This document shows positions 56,197-64,000 of a DNA stretch of 64,000 nt, piece by piece (position 1 is the first letter of the stretch; the number at the start of each line of letters is the position of its first letter). Under the pieces are notes generated by a model. That model was not told where the DNA came from, made no database searches, and saw nothing but the letters and a program-made list of their open reading frames with translations. Source of the stretch: Qipengyuania proteolytica (GTDB taxonomy: Bacteria; Pseudomonadota; Alphaproteobacteria; Sphingomonadales; Sphingomonadaceae); NCBI RefSeq assembly GCF_019711565.1, contig NZ_JAIGNN010000002.1:558001-622000 (forward strand). Reading direction: 5' to 3'. Made by a program: the position numbers and the translations under genes.

Positions 56197-57095
56197 CCGA
56201 CGAATCGCCATCTCGGGTGCGCCAGCGCATCCTCCTCGTCACCGGCCTTTCGGGTGCCGGCAAGTCGACCGCGCTCCAGGTGCTCGAGGACATCGGCTGG
56301 GAGGCGATCGACAATTTTCCCGTGCGACTGCTCGGCGGCCTCGTCGGCGGCGGTGCGGACAGCGGACAGCTGGCGATCGGCTTCGATTCGCGCACCCGCG
56401 GCTTCGTGCCGACCGAGATCATCGCGATGTGCAAGCAGCTGGAAGCGCGCGACGATGTCGAGCTCACCACGCTGTTCATCGACTGCTCGAGCAGCGAGAT
56501 CGAACGCCGCTACAACGAGACCCGCCGCCCGCATCCGATGGCACGCGGTCGTCCGGTGCACGAAGGGATCAAGGCCGAGCGCGAACTGCTCGAACCGCTC
56601 CGCCGGTGGGCCGATATCGTCGTCGAGACCAGCAATTTCGCGACCAACCAGCTGCAGCAGGAAGTCCGCGAGCAATTCGCCAGTAGCGCCGAGCGCGAGA
56701 TGACCGTCACCGTCTCCAGCTTCGGTTTCGCGCGCGGCATGCCCCCGCTGGCAGACCTGCTGTTCGACATGCGCTTCATCGACAATCCGCACTGGGTCGA
56801 AGAGCTGCGGCACAAGACCGGCCTCGACGACGCGGTCGGTACGCATATCGAGAGCGATCCGGCCTTCCGGCCGGCCTTCGAGCGGATTGCCGACCTCCTG
56901 CGCGAGGTCCTGCCGCGGTATGCGGCACAGGGCCGCAGCTACCTCAACATCGCCTTCGGCTGTACCGGAGGGAGACACCGCTCGGTCTACAGTGCGGAAC
57001 GCGCCGCCGAGGTCTTGCGCGAGGCGGGGTTTTCGCCCACGGTCATCCATCGAAACCTGGGAAGTCGGCCCGCGGACCCGCTGGAACGCCGTTGA
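56193..57095 (+). CDS. rapZ: RNase adapter RapZ / nucleotide-binding protein
   Basis: The 300-residue product has the P-loop VTGLSGAGKSTALQVLEDIGWEAIDN and the second nucleotide-binding-like region. The C-terminal block is CTGGRHRSVYSAERAAEVLR. In E. coli RapZ guides RNase E to GlmZ; in alphaproteobacteria the role is less clear. It overlaps the end of hprK by 4 nt. Confidence 0.94.
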   Translation: MTDESPSRVRQRILLVTGLSGAGKSTALQVLEDIGWEAIDNFPVRLLGGLVGGGADSGQLAIGFDSRTRGFVPTEIIAMCKQLEARDDVELTTLFIDCSSSEIERRYNETRRPHPMARGRPVHEGIKAERELLEPLRRWADIVVETSNFATNQLQQEVREQFASSAEREMTVTVSSFGFARGMPPLADLLFDMRFIDNPHWVEELRHKTGLDDAVGTHIESDPAFRPAFERIADLLREVLPRYAAQGRSYLNIAFGCTGGRHRSVYSAERAAEVLREAGFSPTVIHRNLGSRPADPLERR

Positions 57096-57165
57096 TTTCC
57101 CCTCCGGATGGTGGTTGGGAGCCCGGCACGAGTCCTTTCGAGGCATTAACCGGAATACGTCGCGC

Positions 57166-57591
57166 ATGATTGGCATGATCCTCGTCACCCACGGCAAGCT
57201 GGCCGAACACTTCATCGATGCGATGGAGCATGTGGTCGGCAAGCAGGAAGGCGTGGCCACCATCTGTATCGGCCCCAACGACGACATGGAGCAGCGCCGG
57301 CAGGACATTGCCGATTCGATCGCCGCGGTCGATACGGGCGACGGCGCGATCATCCTGACCGACCTGTTCGGCGGCACCCCGTCCAACCTCGCCATCTCGC
57401 TGCTGGATACCGGCCGGATCGAGGTGATCGCCGGGATCAACCTGCCCATGCTCATTCGCCTTGCCGGGGCGCGCAAGAGCATGAACGTGGTCGACGCGGT
57501 CCATGCCGCACAGACCGCCGGGCGCAACTACATCACCGTGGCCAGCGAATTCCTCGGCCAGGACCTCGATACCGCGCGGAAGGCCTCTTGA
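57166..57591 (+). CDS. PTS EIIA component, mannose type
   Basis: The 141-residue product (MIGMILVTHGKLAEHFIDAM) is an EIIA-Man-like domain with the phosphoacceptor His9 in VTHGKLA and the DLFGGTPSNLAISLL block. There is no permease subunit nearby, so this is a regulatory PTS (nitrogen-type phosphorelay) rather than a transporter. It is followed by HPr with a TTG start overlapping its stop. Confidence 0.9.
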   Translation: MIGMILVTHGKLAEHFIDAMEHVVGKQEGVATICIGPNDDMEQRRQDIADSIAAVDTGDGAIILTDLFGGTPSNLAISLLDTGRIEVIAGINLPMLIRLAGARKSMNVVDAVHAAQTAGRNYITVASEFLGQDLDTARKAS

Positions 57592-57866
57592 GCGAGCTGC
57601 GCCGCACCCTCACCGTGGTCAACCAGCGCGGCCTGCATGCACGGGCCAGCGCCAAGTTCGTCAACGCGGTGTCCGAGCTTCCCGACGGCTGCAGCGTGCG
57701 CGTGGCCAAGGGCGACAACGAGGCGGCTGGCGGCTCCATCCTCGGGCTGATGATGCTCGGCGCAGCCAAGGGCGACACGATCGACATCATCGTCTCCGGC
57801 ACCGGCAGCGAGGACGCGATGGCCGGGCTCTGCGCCATGGTCGAGGACGGCTTCGGGGAACCCTGA
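57588..57866 (+). CDS. ptsH: phosphocarrier protein HPr
   Basis: The 92-residue product has the EI phosphorylation site His17 in GLHARAS and the HprK site Ser50 in GGSILGLMML. It starts with TTG overlapping the EIIA stop (TTGA). Together with hprK and EIIA-Man it makes a regulatory phosphorelay; EI (ptsP or ptsI) is not in the window. Confidence 0.94.
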   Translation: MSELRRTLTVVNQRGLHARASAKFVNAVSELPDGCSVRVAKGDNEAAGGSILGLMMLGAAKGDTIDIIVSGTGSEDAMAGLCAMVEDGFGEP

Positions 57867-57869
57867 GCG

Positions 57870-58682
57870 ATGGCGTTCCGCCGCGAAATCACCGGTTTCT
57901 CCAATCCGACCGTCAAGGCTCTGCGTGCCTTGCGCGAGAAGAAGCACCGTAAGGCGGCGGGCAAGTTCCTCGCCGAAGGCCTGCGCCTGCTCACCGACGC
58001 ACGCGAGAGCGGGCATATTCCCGAGGTGCTGGTGCTGGCCAAGGGGCGCGAACCGCATCCGCTGTTGGCCGAGCTCGAAGCCGCAGTCGACGCAGTGGGC
58101 GGCGAGGTGATCGAGACGTCGCCCGACATCCTTTCCAAGATCACGGGCAAGGACAACCCGCAGGCTGTGGCGGGCGTATTCGCCGAATTCGACACCGCGC
58201 TCGCGAGCCTCGACCGGCGCCGCGCCGATATCTGGCTCGTCGCCCAAGCCCTGCGCGATCCCGGCAATCTCGGCACCATGCTGCGTACCGGCGACGCGAT
58301 CGGCGCGGGTGGGCTCATCCTGCTCGACGATTGTGCCGACCCATTCAGCGTCGAGGCGGTCCGGGCCAGCATGGGCGCAGTGTTCACCCAGAGGATCGCG
58401 CGCGCCGAATGGAGCGAGTTCGAGCCATGGCTGCGCGGCGGAGCAAGCCAGCTCGTCGCCGCGAGCCTGCGCGAGGCGCAGCCCTATCGCGGCGCGCCCT
58501 ATGCCGCGCCCTGCTTCGTCATGGTCGGCAACGAGAGCCGCGGCCTGCCGGAAGCCTACGAGATGGCCTGCGACCTGCGCGTCACCATGCCCATGAAAGG
58601 CCGCGCCGACAGCCTCAACGCGGCGGTGGCGGCGGCAGTGTTGGGGTACGAGGTGCTGGCGAGCTTCGAAAATCCCAGCTGA
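57870..58682 (+). CDS. TrmH/SpoU family RNA 2'-O-methyltransferase
   Basis: The 270-residue product has an N-terminal substrate-binding region (REKKHRKAAGKFLAEGLRLL) and a SpoU methylase domain. Motif 1 is DPGNLGTMLRTGDAIGAGGLI, motif 2 is PCFVMVGNESRGLP and motif 3 is [22 protein letters not shown]. The RNA target cannot be told from sequence. It is 3 nt after ptsH and likely in the same operon. Confidence 0.9.
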   Translation: MAFRREITGFSNPTVKALRALREKKHRKAAGKFLAEGLRLLTDARESGHIPEVLVLAKGREPHPLLAELEAAVDAVGGEVIETSPDILSKITGKDNPQAVAGVFAEFDTALASLDRRRADIWLVAQALRDPGNLGTMLRTGDAIGAGGLILLDDCADPFSVEAVRASMGAVFTQRIARAEWSEFEPWLRGGASQLVAASLREAQPYRGAPYAAPCFVMVGNESRGLPEAYEMACDLRVTMPMKGRADSLNAAVAAAVLGYEVLASFENPS

Positions 58683-58711
58683 GCAAAACGGGGGATGTCT
58701 TTCCAGCCAGG

Positions 58712-60124
58712 CTAGAAAAAGGTCTGCGGATCGACCCGCTCGATCCGGTCAATCAGCAGATCGCCAGCCGGTGCTTCGACTCGCCACACCAGCCCGGTTG
58801 ACTGGAAGTCCAGCACGACCGGTGTCTTCAGCACCTGTTCGACGTTGCGCTTGATCAGCAAGCTTCCAAAGCCGTTGGCAGTCGGCTCGGCAACGGTGGG
58901 CCCTCCGGATTCGCGCCAGGCCATCTGCAGGATCGGTTTCCCGTGGGTATCGTCGAGGACATCCCAGGCAATGTGCACCCTGCCCGTGGCGTTACTGAGC
59001 GCGCCGTATTTCAAGGCATTGGTCGCCAGTTCGTGGATCGCGAGTCCGATGGCTTCCGCCACTTCGGCGCGCACGATCAGCGGTTCCGGCTTGTCGATGT
59101 CGATCCGCGCGCGCGCGTCTTCGCCCACATGCCGCAGCTGCGCCTCGACGATGTCTGCGATCCTGGCGCCAGACCAGTCGCCGCCGTCGAGGATTTCCTG
59201 GTTGGACGCGAGTGCCGAAATCCGCCGGTCCAGTGACTGGATGAGTTCGTCCTTCGGCAACCGGGCCGACCGGCCGAGGATCGCGCGGATCGTTGCCAGC
59301 ATGTTGCGTGACCGGTGATTGACCTCGCGAATGAGGAGATTGATGTGCTCCTGCGCTTCGAGCTGCTCGGTGATGTCGGTATTCGTGCCGCACCACAGCA
59401 GGACGTTTCCGGCGCCGTCCTTCAAGGGATTGGCGCGGCTGAGGAACCAGCGAAACTCGCCGTCGGCCCGGCGGAGCGGAAAGGTATCTTCCCACGGCTC
59501 GCCGGTATCCCACGCGTGCTGGATCCGCTTGCTCACCCGATCGACATGGTCTGGATGATGCACCGCCTGCCAGCCCCAGCCTTCCATCGCCGCAAGATCG
59601 GTCCCGGTGTAATCGTACCAGCGCTGATTGTACCAGAATATCCAGCCGTCCTTGTCGGCCAGCCATGCAAGCTGCGGGATATTGTTGGCCAGGGCAGTGA
59701 ACTGGTCGGTCTTTTCGCGTAGACCTTCCGCCAGTTGTTCCTGCTCGCGCAGATCGTTGGCGATCTTCGATGCGCCGACGACCTTGCCCGACGGATCGCG
59801 GACCGGCGAAACCGTGACCGCGATCGGCACCCTCTCCCCGCTCTTGGTCAGACGCTCGGTGGCGAATTTCGGTACGACCTCTCCGGCACGAATGCGAGCG
59901 AGGATGCGGTCCTCTTCTGCGTTCCGGTCTTCGGGAATGATGCGCCGGATCGATTGTCCGATAATCTCCTCGGCCGACCAGCCGAACAGCTTCTCGGCGG
60001 CGGGATTCCAGCTCTCCACGATCCCGTCCAGAGACTTCGAAATGATAGCGTCGGACGAGCTGGCGATAATCGCCGCAAAGCGGGCAGCGTCTATGTCGGG
60101 AGAGCTATCGGTCGGGATGGTCAA
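58712..60124 (-). CDS. PAS-containing HWE-family sensor histidine kinase
   Basis: The 470-residue soluble product has two PAS domains (about residues 15-130 and 145-270; second with WLADKDGWIFWYNQRWYDYTG). They are followed by an HWE-type kinase core: the H-box REVNHRSRNMLATIRAILGR, then HELATNALKYGAL and WRESGGP (the W-x-E that names the family). No membrane helix. No response regulator gene is adjacent, so its partner is elsewhere. Such kinases in alphaproteobacteria often act in light or general stress signalling. Confidence 0.9.
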   Translation of the reverse strand: MTIPTDSSPDIDAARFAAIIASSSDAIISKSLDGIVESWNPAAEKLFGWSAEEIIGQSIRRIIPEDRNAEEDRILARIRAGEVVPKFATERLTKSGERVPIAVTVSPVRDPSGKVVGASKIANDLREQEQLAEGLREKTDQFTALANNIPQLAWLADKDGWIFWYNQRWYDYTGTDLAAMEGWGWQAVHHPDHVDRVSKRIQHAWDTGEPWEDTFPLRRADGEFRWFLSRANPLKDGAGNVLLWCGTNTDITEQLEAQEHINLLIREVNHRSRNMLATIRAILGRSARLPKDELIQSLDRRISALASNQEILDGGDWSGARIADIVEAQLRHVGEDARARIDIDKPEPLIVRAEVAEAIGLAIHELATNALKYGALSNATGRVHIAWDVLDDTHGKPILQMAWRESGGPTVAEPTANGFGSLLIKRNVEQVLKTPVVLDFQSTGLVWRVEAPAGDLLIDRIERVDPQTFF

Positions 60125-60198
60125 TTACCTGAACCTGCCAAATCGAGCGAACCAAGCGGCTCGATAGAGAATGGTGGCACGAGCGACAAGCTATTCTC

Positions 60199-61590
60199 TC
60201 ACTCCGCCGTTTCCCGCCCGCCCTCGATCTGCGCCGCGTCATCCGCATTGTAACGCGGCGTCGCCTCAACCAGCGGCACCTCCTCGATCTCGCGCTTGCC
60301 GATCTCTATGCCCTTGTCGGCGAGGCGGCGGCCGGATGTCAGCACGTTACGCTCGAAGCTGCCGACGAACTTGTTGTAATTGTTGACTGCGGTTTCGAGG
60401 CCCCCGCCCACGCGCTTCATGTGTTCGGCGGCGACGGCAAGGCGATCGTAAAGCTCCGCCCCGGCCTTGCCGATCTCCACCGCCTCGCGCGCGATCGTGT
60501 CCTGCCGCCAGACCTGCGCCACGGTGCGTGCGATGGCGACGAGGTTCGTCGGCGTCGCCAGCAGGACCTTATTGTGGAAGGCAAAATCCCACAGCTCGGG
60601 ATCGTGTTCGAGCGCGGCCGCGACGAAATGTTCGCCGGGCACGAACATCACCACGTAATCGGGCGCATCGTCAAACTGGCTCTGGTAGCCCTTCGACCCC
60701 AGCGTCTGAACGTGCCCCCGCATCGATCTGGCGTGCTGGTCCATGTGGCGCGCCCGCTCGCCCTCGTCCTCCGCCTCGAAGGCGGCCTGGTAGGCATTGA
60801 GCGAGACCTTCGCGTCGATCACCAGCTTTTTCTGGCCGGGAACGTTGACGATAGCGTCGGGCCGCAGGCGCCCGCTTTCGGTATCGACCGAATGTTCGAG
60901 GATGAAATCGGTGTGTTCCGACAACCCGCACTGCTCGAGCACGTTCTGCAGCGCCCGCTCGCCCCAGCGCCCGCGCGCCTTGGGGGCATTGGTCAGCGAA
61001 TTGCCGAGCCGCTGCGCCTCGCGCCGGACCTCTTCCTGCCCGCGCTGCATCTCGGTGATCTGCTGGTAGAGCCGCCCGAAGGCATCGGTGCGCTTTTCCT
61101 CCAGCGCGGCGACCTGCCGCTCATACGCCTCCAGCCGCTTGCCGACCGGATCGAGCAGCGCCTTGAGCTTTTCCTCCGAGGTCTTTTCCGAATGGCCGAA
61201 GCGTTCGCTGGCGCGCTCCAGGAACCGCTCCTGCGCCGCGCCGAGCACCTTGGCGCCGGTGTTCTCGAATTCCTTGAGCAGGTTTGCGCGGCTTTCCTCG
61301 AGCAGGCGCTTCTGCTCCTCGAACCCGGCTCTCTCAGCCTTGAGCGCGGTCAATTCGTCCCGCGCGGTATCGAGCTTGTCGGCCAGCTCGTCAGCCCGCG
61401 CCGCCCGGTCTGCCATGGTCGCGAGTTCGGGCGCCATGCGCGAAACCTTCTCGGCGAGGTCCTTCGCCTCCGCATCGCGCTCCGCATGGCGCGCCTTCCA
61501 GTCGGCCACGGGCCGCGATCCGGCGAACCAGCCCAGCGCCGCGCCGATCAGCAGCGCCAGTGCCGCAACGATGAGTACAGTCATATCCAT
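60199..61590 (-). CDS. rmuC: DNA recombination protein RmuC
   Basis: The 463-residue product has an N-terminal membrane helix (MDMTVLIVAALALLIGAALGWFAG) and a long coiled coil (residues about 30-180). The RmuC nuclease-like domain follows, with GRWGERALQNVLEQCGLSEHTDF and NVPGQKKLVIDAKVSLNAYQAA (the acid-x-Lys region DAKVS). The frame is open to 61641; the ATG at 61590 gives a clean N-terminus. In E. coli RmuC limits DNA inversions. Confidence 0.9.
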   Translation of the reverse strand: MDMTVLIVAALALLIGAALGWFAGSRPVADWKARHAERDAEAKDLAEKVSRMAPELATMADRAARADELADKLDTARDELTALKAERAGFEEQKRLLEESRANLLKEFENTGAKVLGAAQERFLERASERFGHSEKTSEEKLKALLDPVGKRLEAYERQVAALEEKRTDAFGRLYQQITEMQRGQEEVRREAQRLGNSLTNAPKARGRWGERALQNVLEQCGLSEHTDFILEHSVDTESGRLRPDAIVNVPGQKKLVIDAKVSLNAYQAAFEAEDEGERARHMDQHARSMRGHVQTLGSKGYQSQFDDAPDYVVMFVPGEHFVAAALEHDPELWDFAFHNKVLLATPTNLVAIARTVAQVWRQDTIAREAVEIGKAGAELYDRLAVAAEHMKRVGGGLETAVNNYNKFVGSFERNVLTSGRRLADKGIEIGKREIEEVPLVEATPRYNADDAAQIEGGRETAE

Positions 61591-61685
61591 GGCCGGAACA
61601 TAGCTGGAACGGGATTCGCTGGGAAGAGGCCGGCGGAACAATCCCCAGCGCCGCGCGCTCCCTCTTGCAGAAGGAGATTTTCAGC

Positions 61686-62084
61686 ATGTCGATCAAAGAG
61701 ATGATCAAGGACCACCCCGCAGTGGGGGCCGATTACAACGACGCACTGGGCGAAGCGGTGAAGCACGCGATGTATTGCGCGGCGATCTGCAACTCCTGCG
61801 TCGATGCCTGCAGCGCGGAGGATATGGATATGTCCGAATGCATCCGCAAATGTTCGGACGCCTCGGACATCTGCCAGACGGTGAGCCGGGTCGCGGCGCG
61901 CCGGACGCATGGCAATACGGCGGTGATCAAGTCGCTGCTCGAAACCTGCATCGTCGCCTGCAAGATCTGCGCGGAAGAATGCGCAAAGCACGACAACCCG
62001 CATTGCCAGCGCTGCGCGAAGATGTGCCGCGAATGCGTAGAGGATTGCGTCGCCGCACGCGATTCGATGCTCGAAGCGGCCTGA
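61686..62084 (+). CDS. four-helix-bundle copper-binding protein (DUF326-type)
   Basis: The 132-residue product contains 16 cysteines (31, 35, 38, 42, 52, 56, 63, 88, 92, 95, 99, 107, 110, 114, 117, 121) in CxxxC and CxxC runs along helices. This is the pattern of DUF326 and Csp copper-storage proteins, in which the Cys line the inside of a four-helix bundle. No signal peptide, so it is a cytosolic store. AAGGAG precedes the ATG. Copper is inferred from the family. Confidence 0.87.
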   Translation: MSIKEMIKDHPAVGADYNDALGEAVKHAMYCAAICNSCVDACSAEDMDMSECIRKCSDASDICQTVSRVAARRTHGNTAVIKSLLETCIVACKICAEECAKHDNPHCQRCAKMCRECVEDCVAARDSMLEAA

Positions 62085-62100
62085 TCCCGGCTGCATAAGA

Positions 62101-62130
62101 AAAAGGCCCCGCCTTCCGGTGGGGCCTTTT
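62101..62130. terminator. bidirectional terminator
   Basis: AAAAGGCCCC...GGGGCCTTTT is a perfect 10-bp inverted repeat with a 10-nt loop (62101-62130). The T-run on each strand makes it a terminator for both the Cys-rich gene and def. Confidence 0.85.
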
Positions 62131-62152
62131 CTACGTCGGCAGCGCGTCCGGG

Positions 62153-62719
62153 TCAGGCGTATTCGCGCATCTTCTTGAGCTTCTTCAGCGCCATGTTGCG
62201 CTTCAGCCGGCTGAGGTGGTCGATGAAGAGGATGCCTTCGAGGTGGTCCATCTCGTGCTGGATGCAGGTGGCCATCAGGCCTTCCATCTCTTCCTCGTGC
62301 GTTTCCCCCTCGAGGTCTTGGTAGCGCACGCGGCAGGTCGCCGGGCGGTCGACATCGGCGAAGATTTCGGGGACCGAGAGGCAGCCTTCCTGATAGGTCG
62401 CGAGCTCTTCCGCCGGATCGAGAATTTCGGGATTCACGAACACCCGCGGCTCTTTCTTCAGCGGATAATGCACATGCTCGTGCCCGCCGTGACTGCAGAC
62501 CTCGCCCTCGGCCTCGGTGTCTTCGGGCTGCAAGTCGATCACCAGCACGCGCTTGGGCACGCCGACCTGGATCGCGGCGAGGCCGATGCCGGGCGCATCG
62601 TACATGGTTTCGAACATGTCCGAGACGAGCTCTTTCAGCTCGTCATCGAATTCAGTGACGGGTTCGGACACGACCTTGAGCCGGGGATCCGGCACTTCGA
62701 GGATTTCACGGATAGCCAT
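62153..62719 (-). CDS. def: peptide deformylase
   Basis: Def removes the formyl group from nascent proteins. The 188-residue product has the three motifs [19 protein letters not shown] and QHEMDHLEG, with metal ligands Cys and the two His. A 15-20 residue insertion ([19 protein letters not shown]) follows motif 1, a variation seen in alphaproteobacteria. It is 32 nt from recR and on the same strand. Confidence 0.95.
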   Translation of the reverse strand: MAIREILEVPDPRLKVVSEPVTEFDDELKELVSDMFETMYDAPGIGLAAIQVGVPKRVLVIDLQPEDTEAEGEVCSHGGHEHVHYPLKKEPRVFVNPEILDPAEELATYQEGCLSVPEIFADVDRPATCRVRYQDLEGETHEEEMEGLMATCIQHEMDHLEGILFIDHLSRLKRNMALKKLKKMREYA

Positions 62720-62751
62720 GCGAGCTCAGATAGGCGTGAGCGCGGCGATTC

Positions 62752-63348
62752 TCAAGATACCGGACGTCGCGCCCTGAGAGCCTGTGCAAGTGTGCCCTCG
62801 TCCAGGTAATCGAGTTCGCCGCCGACAGGCAGGCCGTGGGCCAGCTGGGTGATGCGGACCGGATAGCCTTCCAGCCGCTCAGCGAGATAGTGCGCGGTGG
62901 TCTGTCCCTCGAGCGTCGCATTCATCGCGAGGACCACCTCGTCCACCCCGCCCGCTTCCACGCGTGCCAGCAGGGCGGCGATGTTGAGATCTTCGGGCCG
63001 CACGCCGTCGAGCGCGGAGAGCTTGCCGCCGAGGACATGATAGCGCCCGGTGAACAGCTTCGCCCGGTCGAGCGCCCACAGATCCGACACGTCCTCCACC
63101 ACGCACAGGCTCTTCGCATCGCGGCGCGGATCGGCGCAGATGCCGCAGGGGTTGCGCGTGTCGACATTGCCGCAGGTTTCGCATTCGACCAGCGCCTCGC
63201 CCACCGTCGCCAGCGCCTCTAGCAGCGCGGGCAGCGCCGTTTCGCGCCGTTTGACGAGCCACAGCACCGCCCTGCGCGCACTGCGCGGGCCGAGGCCGGG
63301 CAGGCGGGCCAGCGCCTGGCTGAGGGTTTCGATCTCTTGCGATGCCAT
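62752..63348 (-). CDS. recR: recombination protein RecR
   Basis: RecR works with RecO in RecF-pathway gap repair (recO is at 36733). The 198-residue product starts [28 protein letters not shown] (helix-hairpin-helix). It has a four-Cys zinc motif [16 protein letters not shown] and a Toprim domain with [15 protein letters not shown]. The frame extends to 63408, but the ATG at 63348 is the family start. Confidence 0.95.
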   Translation of the reverse strand: MASQEIETLSQALARLPGLGPRSARRAVLWLVKRRETALPALLEALATVGEALVECETCGNVDTRNPCGICADPRRDAKSLCVVEDVSDLWALDRAKLFTGRYHVLGGKLSALDGVRPEDLNIAALLARVEAGGVDEVVLAMNATLEGQTTAHYLAERLEGYPVRITQLAHGLPVGGELDYLDEGTLAQALRARRPVS

Positions 63349-63391
63349 CGCGCCACAGATAGGGGCGCTGGCGAGACAGAGAAAGGCCGCA

Positions 63392-64000
63392 ATGCGCACA
63401 ATCTTCATGGGATCGCCGGAATTCGCCGTGCCGACGCTGCAGGCACTGGTCGATGCCGCGCATGAGGTGGTGTGCGTCTACACCCAGCCGCCGCGTCCGG
63501 GCGGCCGGCGCGGGAAGGGACTGACGCCGACACCGGTCCACCGGCGCGCCAGCGACCTCGGCATCGAGGTCCGCCATCCCAGATCGCTCAAGTCGGCAGA
63601 GGAGCAGCGGGCATTTGCCGCGCTCGGTGCCGACGTGGCGGTGGTCGCGGCCTATGGGCTGATCCTGCCGCAGGCGGTGCTCGATGCGCCGAAGCACGGC
63701 TGCCTCAACGTCCACGCCTCGATCCTGCCGCGCTGGCGGGGTGCGGCGCCGATCCACCGCGCGGTGATGGCGGGCGACCCGGTCACCGGGGTAACGATCA
63801 TGCAGATGGAAGCCGGGCTCGATACCGGCCCGATGATCGCGTTCGCGCGCACTCCGATCGAGGACAAGACCACTGGCGAACTGACCGAGGAACTGGCCGA
63901 GATCGGTGCGCAGCTGATGGTCGGCACGCTGATCGACTTCGGCGTGCTGCACCCGATGGAGCAGGACGACGACGAGGCGACCTATGCGGCCAAGATCGAC
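63392..64000 (+). CDS. fmt: methionyl-tRNA formyltransferase (5' part, cut by window end)
   Basis: Fmt formylates initiator Met-tRNA. The first 203 residues are present, starting [21 protein letters not shown]. The formyl-THF site [34 protein letters not shown] and [16 protein letters not shown] follow. The gene is open to the right edge. It is divergent from recR, with 43 nt between the start codons. Confidence 0.95.
   Translation, partial: MRTIFMGSPEFAVPTLQALVDAAHEVVCVYTQPPRPGGRRGKGLTPTPVHRRASDLGIEVRHPRSLKSAEEQRAFAALGADVAVVAAYGLILPQAVLDAPKHGCLNVHASILPRWRGAAPIHRAVMAGDPVTGVTIMQMEAGLDTGPMIAFARTPIEDKTTGELTEELAEIGAQLMVGTLIDFGVLHPMEQDDDEATYAAKID

Noticed and set aside
55503..57527. Open frame opposite chvG, hprK, rapZ and EIIA
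   Set aside because: It is the mirror of four well-supported genes with 4-nt overlaps.

Overview
The window is high-GC bacterial chromosome that reads as an alphaproteobacterium of the order Sphingomonadales, most likely an Erythrobacteraceae-like genome. Grounds for this are codon bias, the pckA / chvI-chvG / hprK / rapZ / EIIA-Man / HPr arrangement, the long RGG-rich N-terminus on ribosomal protein S5, Flp/Tad pilus genes, metZ, and several palindromic dispersed repeats. The assignment is inference from gene content; no database was searched. The window holds about 76 protein genes. I found no tRNA, rRNA or CRISPR array.

Region 1 (1-14.9 kb, minus strand) is the fused translation superoperon. 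It reads rpsL-rpsG-fusA-tuf, then rpsJ through rplO (the complete S10 and spc gene order), and leaves the window on the left before secY. Both leaders share a near-identical promoter/discriminator block (TAT[A/G]TGCGCGCCCA) and each carries a terminator-like hairpin with a U-tract before the first gene. Long structured spacers lie at rplC-rpsJ and rpsG-rpsL.

Region 2 (15.2-19.4 kb) is accessory. An AT-richer gene for a PD-(D/E)XK nuclease-like protein ends just upstream of the rpsL promoter. It is followed by a repeat block, a small HTH protein, two convergent GNAT acetyltransferases and a second repeat block.

Region 3 (19.4-32 kb) has a LysR regulator, ppk1-ppx (polyphosphate), apaG, an exported prolyl oligopeptidase, three Tad-like pilus genes, an HCCA-isomerase-like protein, an AT-richer outer-membrane-like protein and metZ.

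Region 4 (32-46.4 kb) has a TetR regulator with clear operators and a small membrane protein, a PMT-type mannosyltransferase facing a GT2-GtrA fusion (polyprenyl-phosphate-mannose synthase-like), and leuB and recO. A GIY-YIG gene here is enclosed by a perfect 29-bp inverted repeat. Then come ubiK, parC, a PfpI-like protein, a DUF4349 lipoprotein, a [2Fe-2S] ferredoxin with two tandem cysteine desulfurases, an alpha/beta hydrolase and a TonB-like protein.

Region 5 (46.4-64 kb) has small envelope/unknown genes, two zinc-peptidase-like proteins and two DUF937-type proteins. The pckA | chvI-chvG-hprK-rapZ-EIIA-HPr-trmH cluster links carbon metabolism, envelope sensing and PTS regulation through overlapping start/stop codons. 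After it come an HWE-type sensor kinase, rmuC, a 16-cysteine copper-binding-type protein, def, recR and the start of fmt, which is cut by the window edge.

The most unusual material is non-coding: several palindromic repeat families with compensatory changes, and the GIY-YIG gene packaged between inverted repeat copies.
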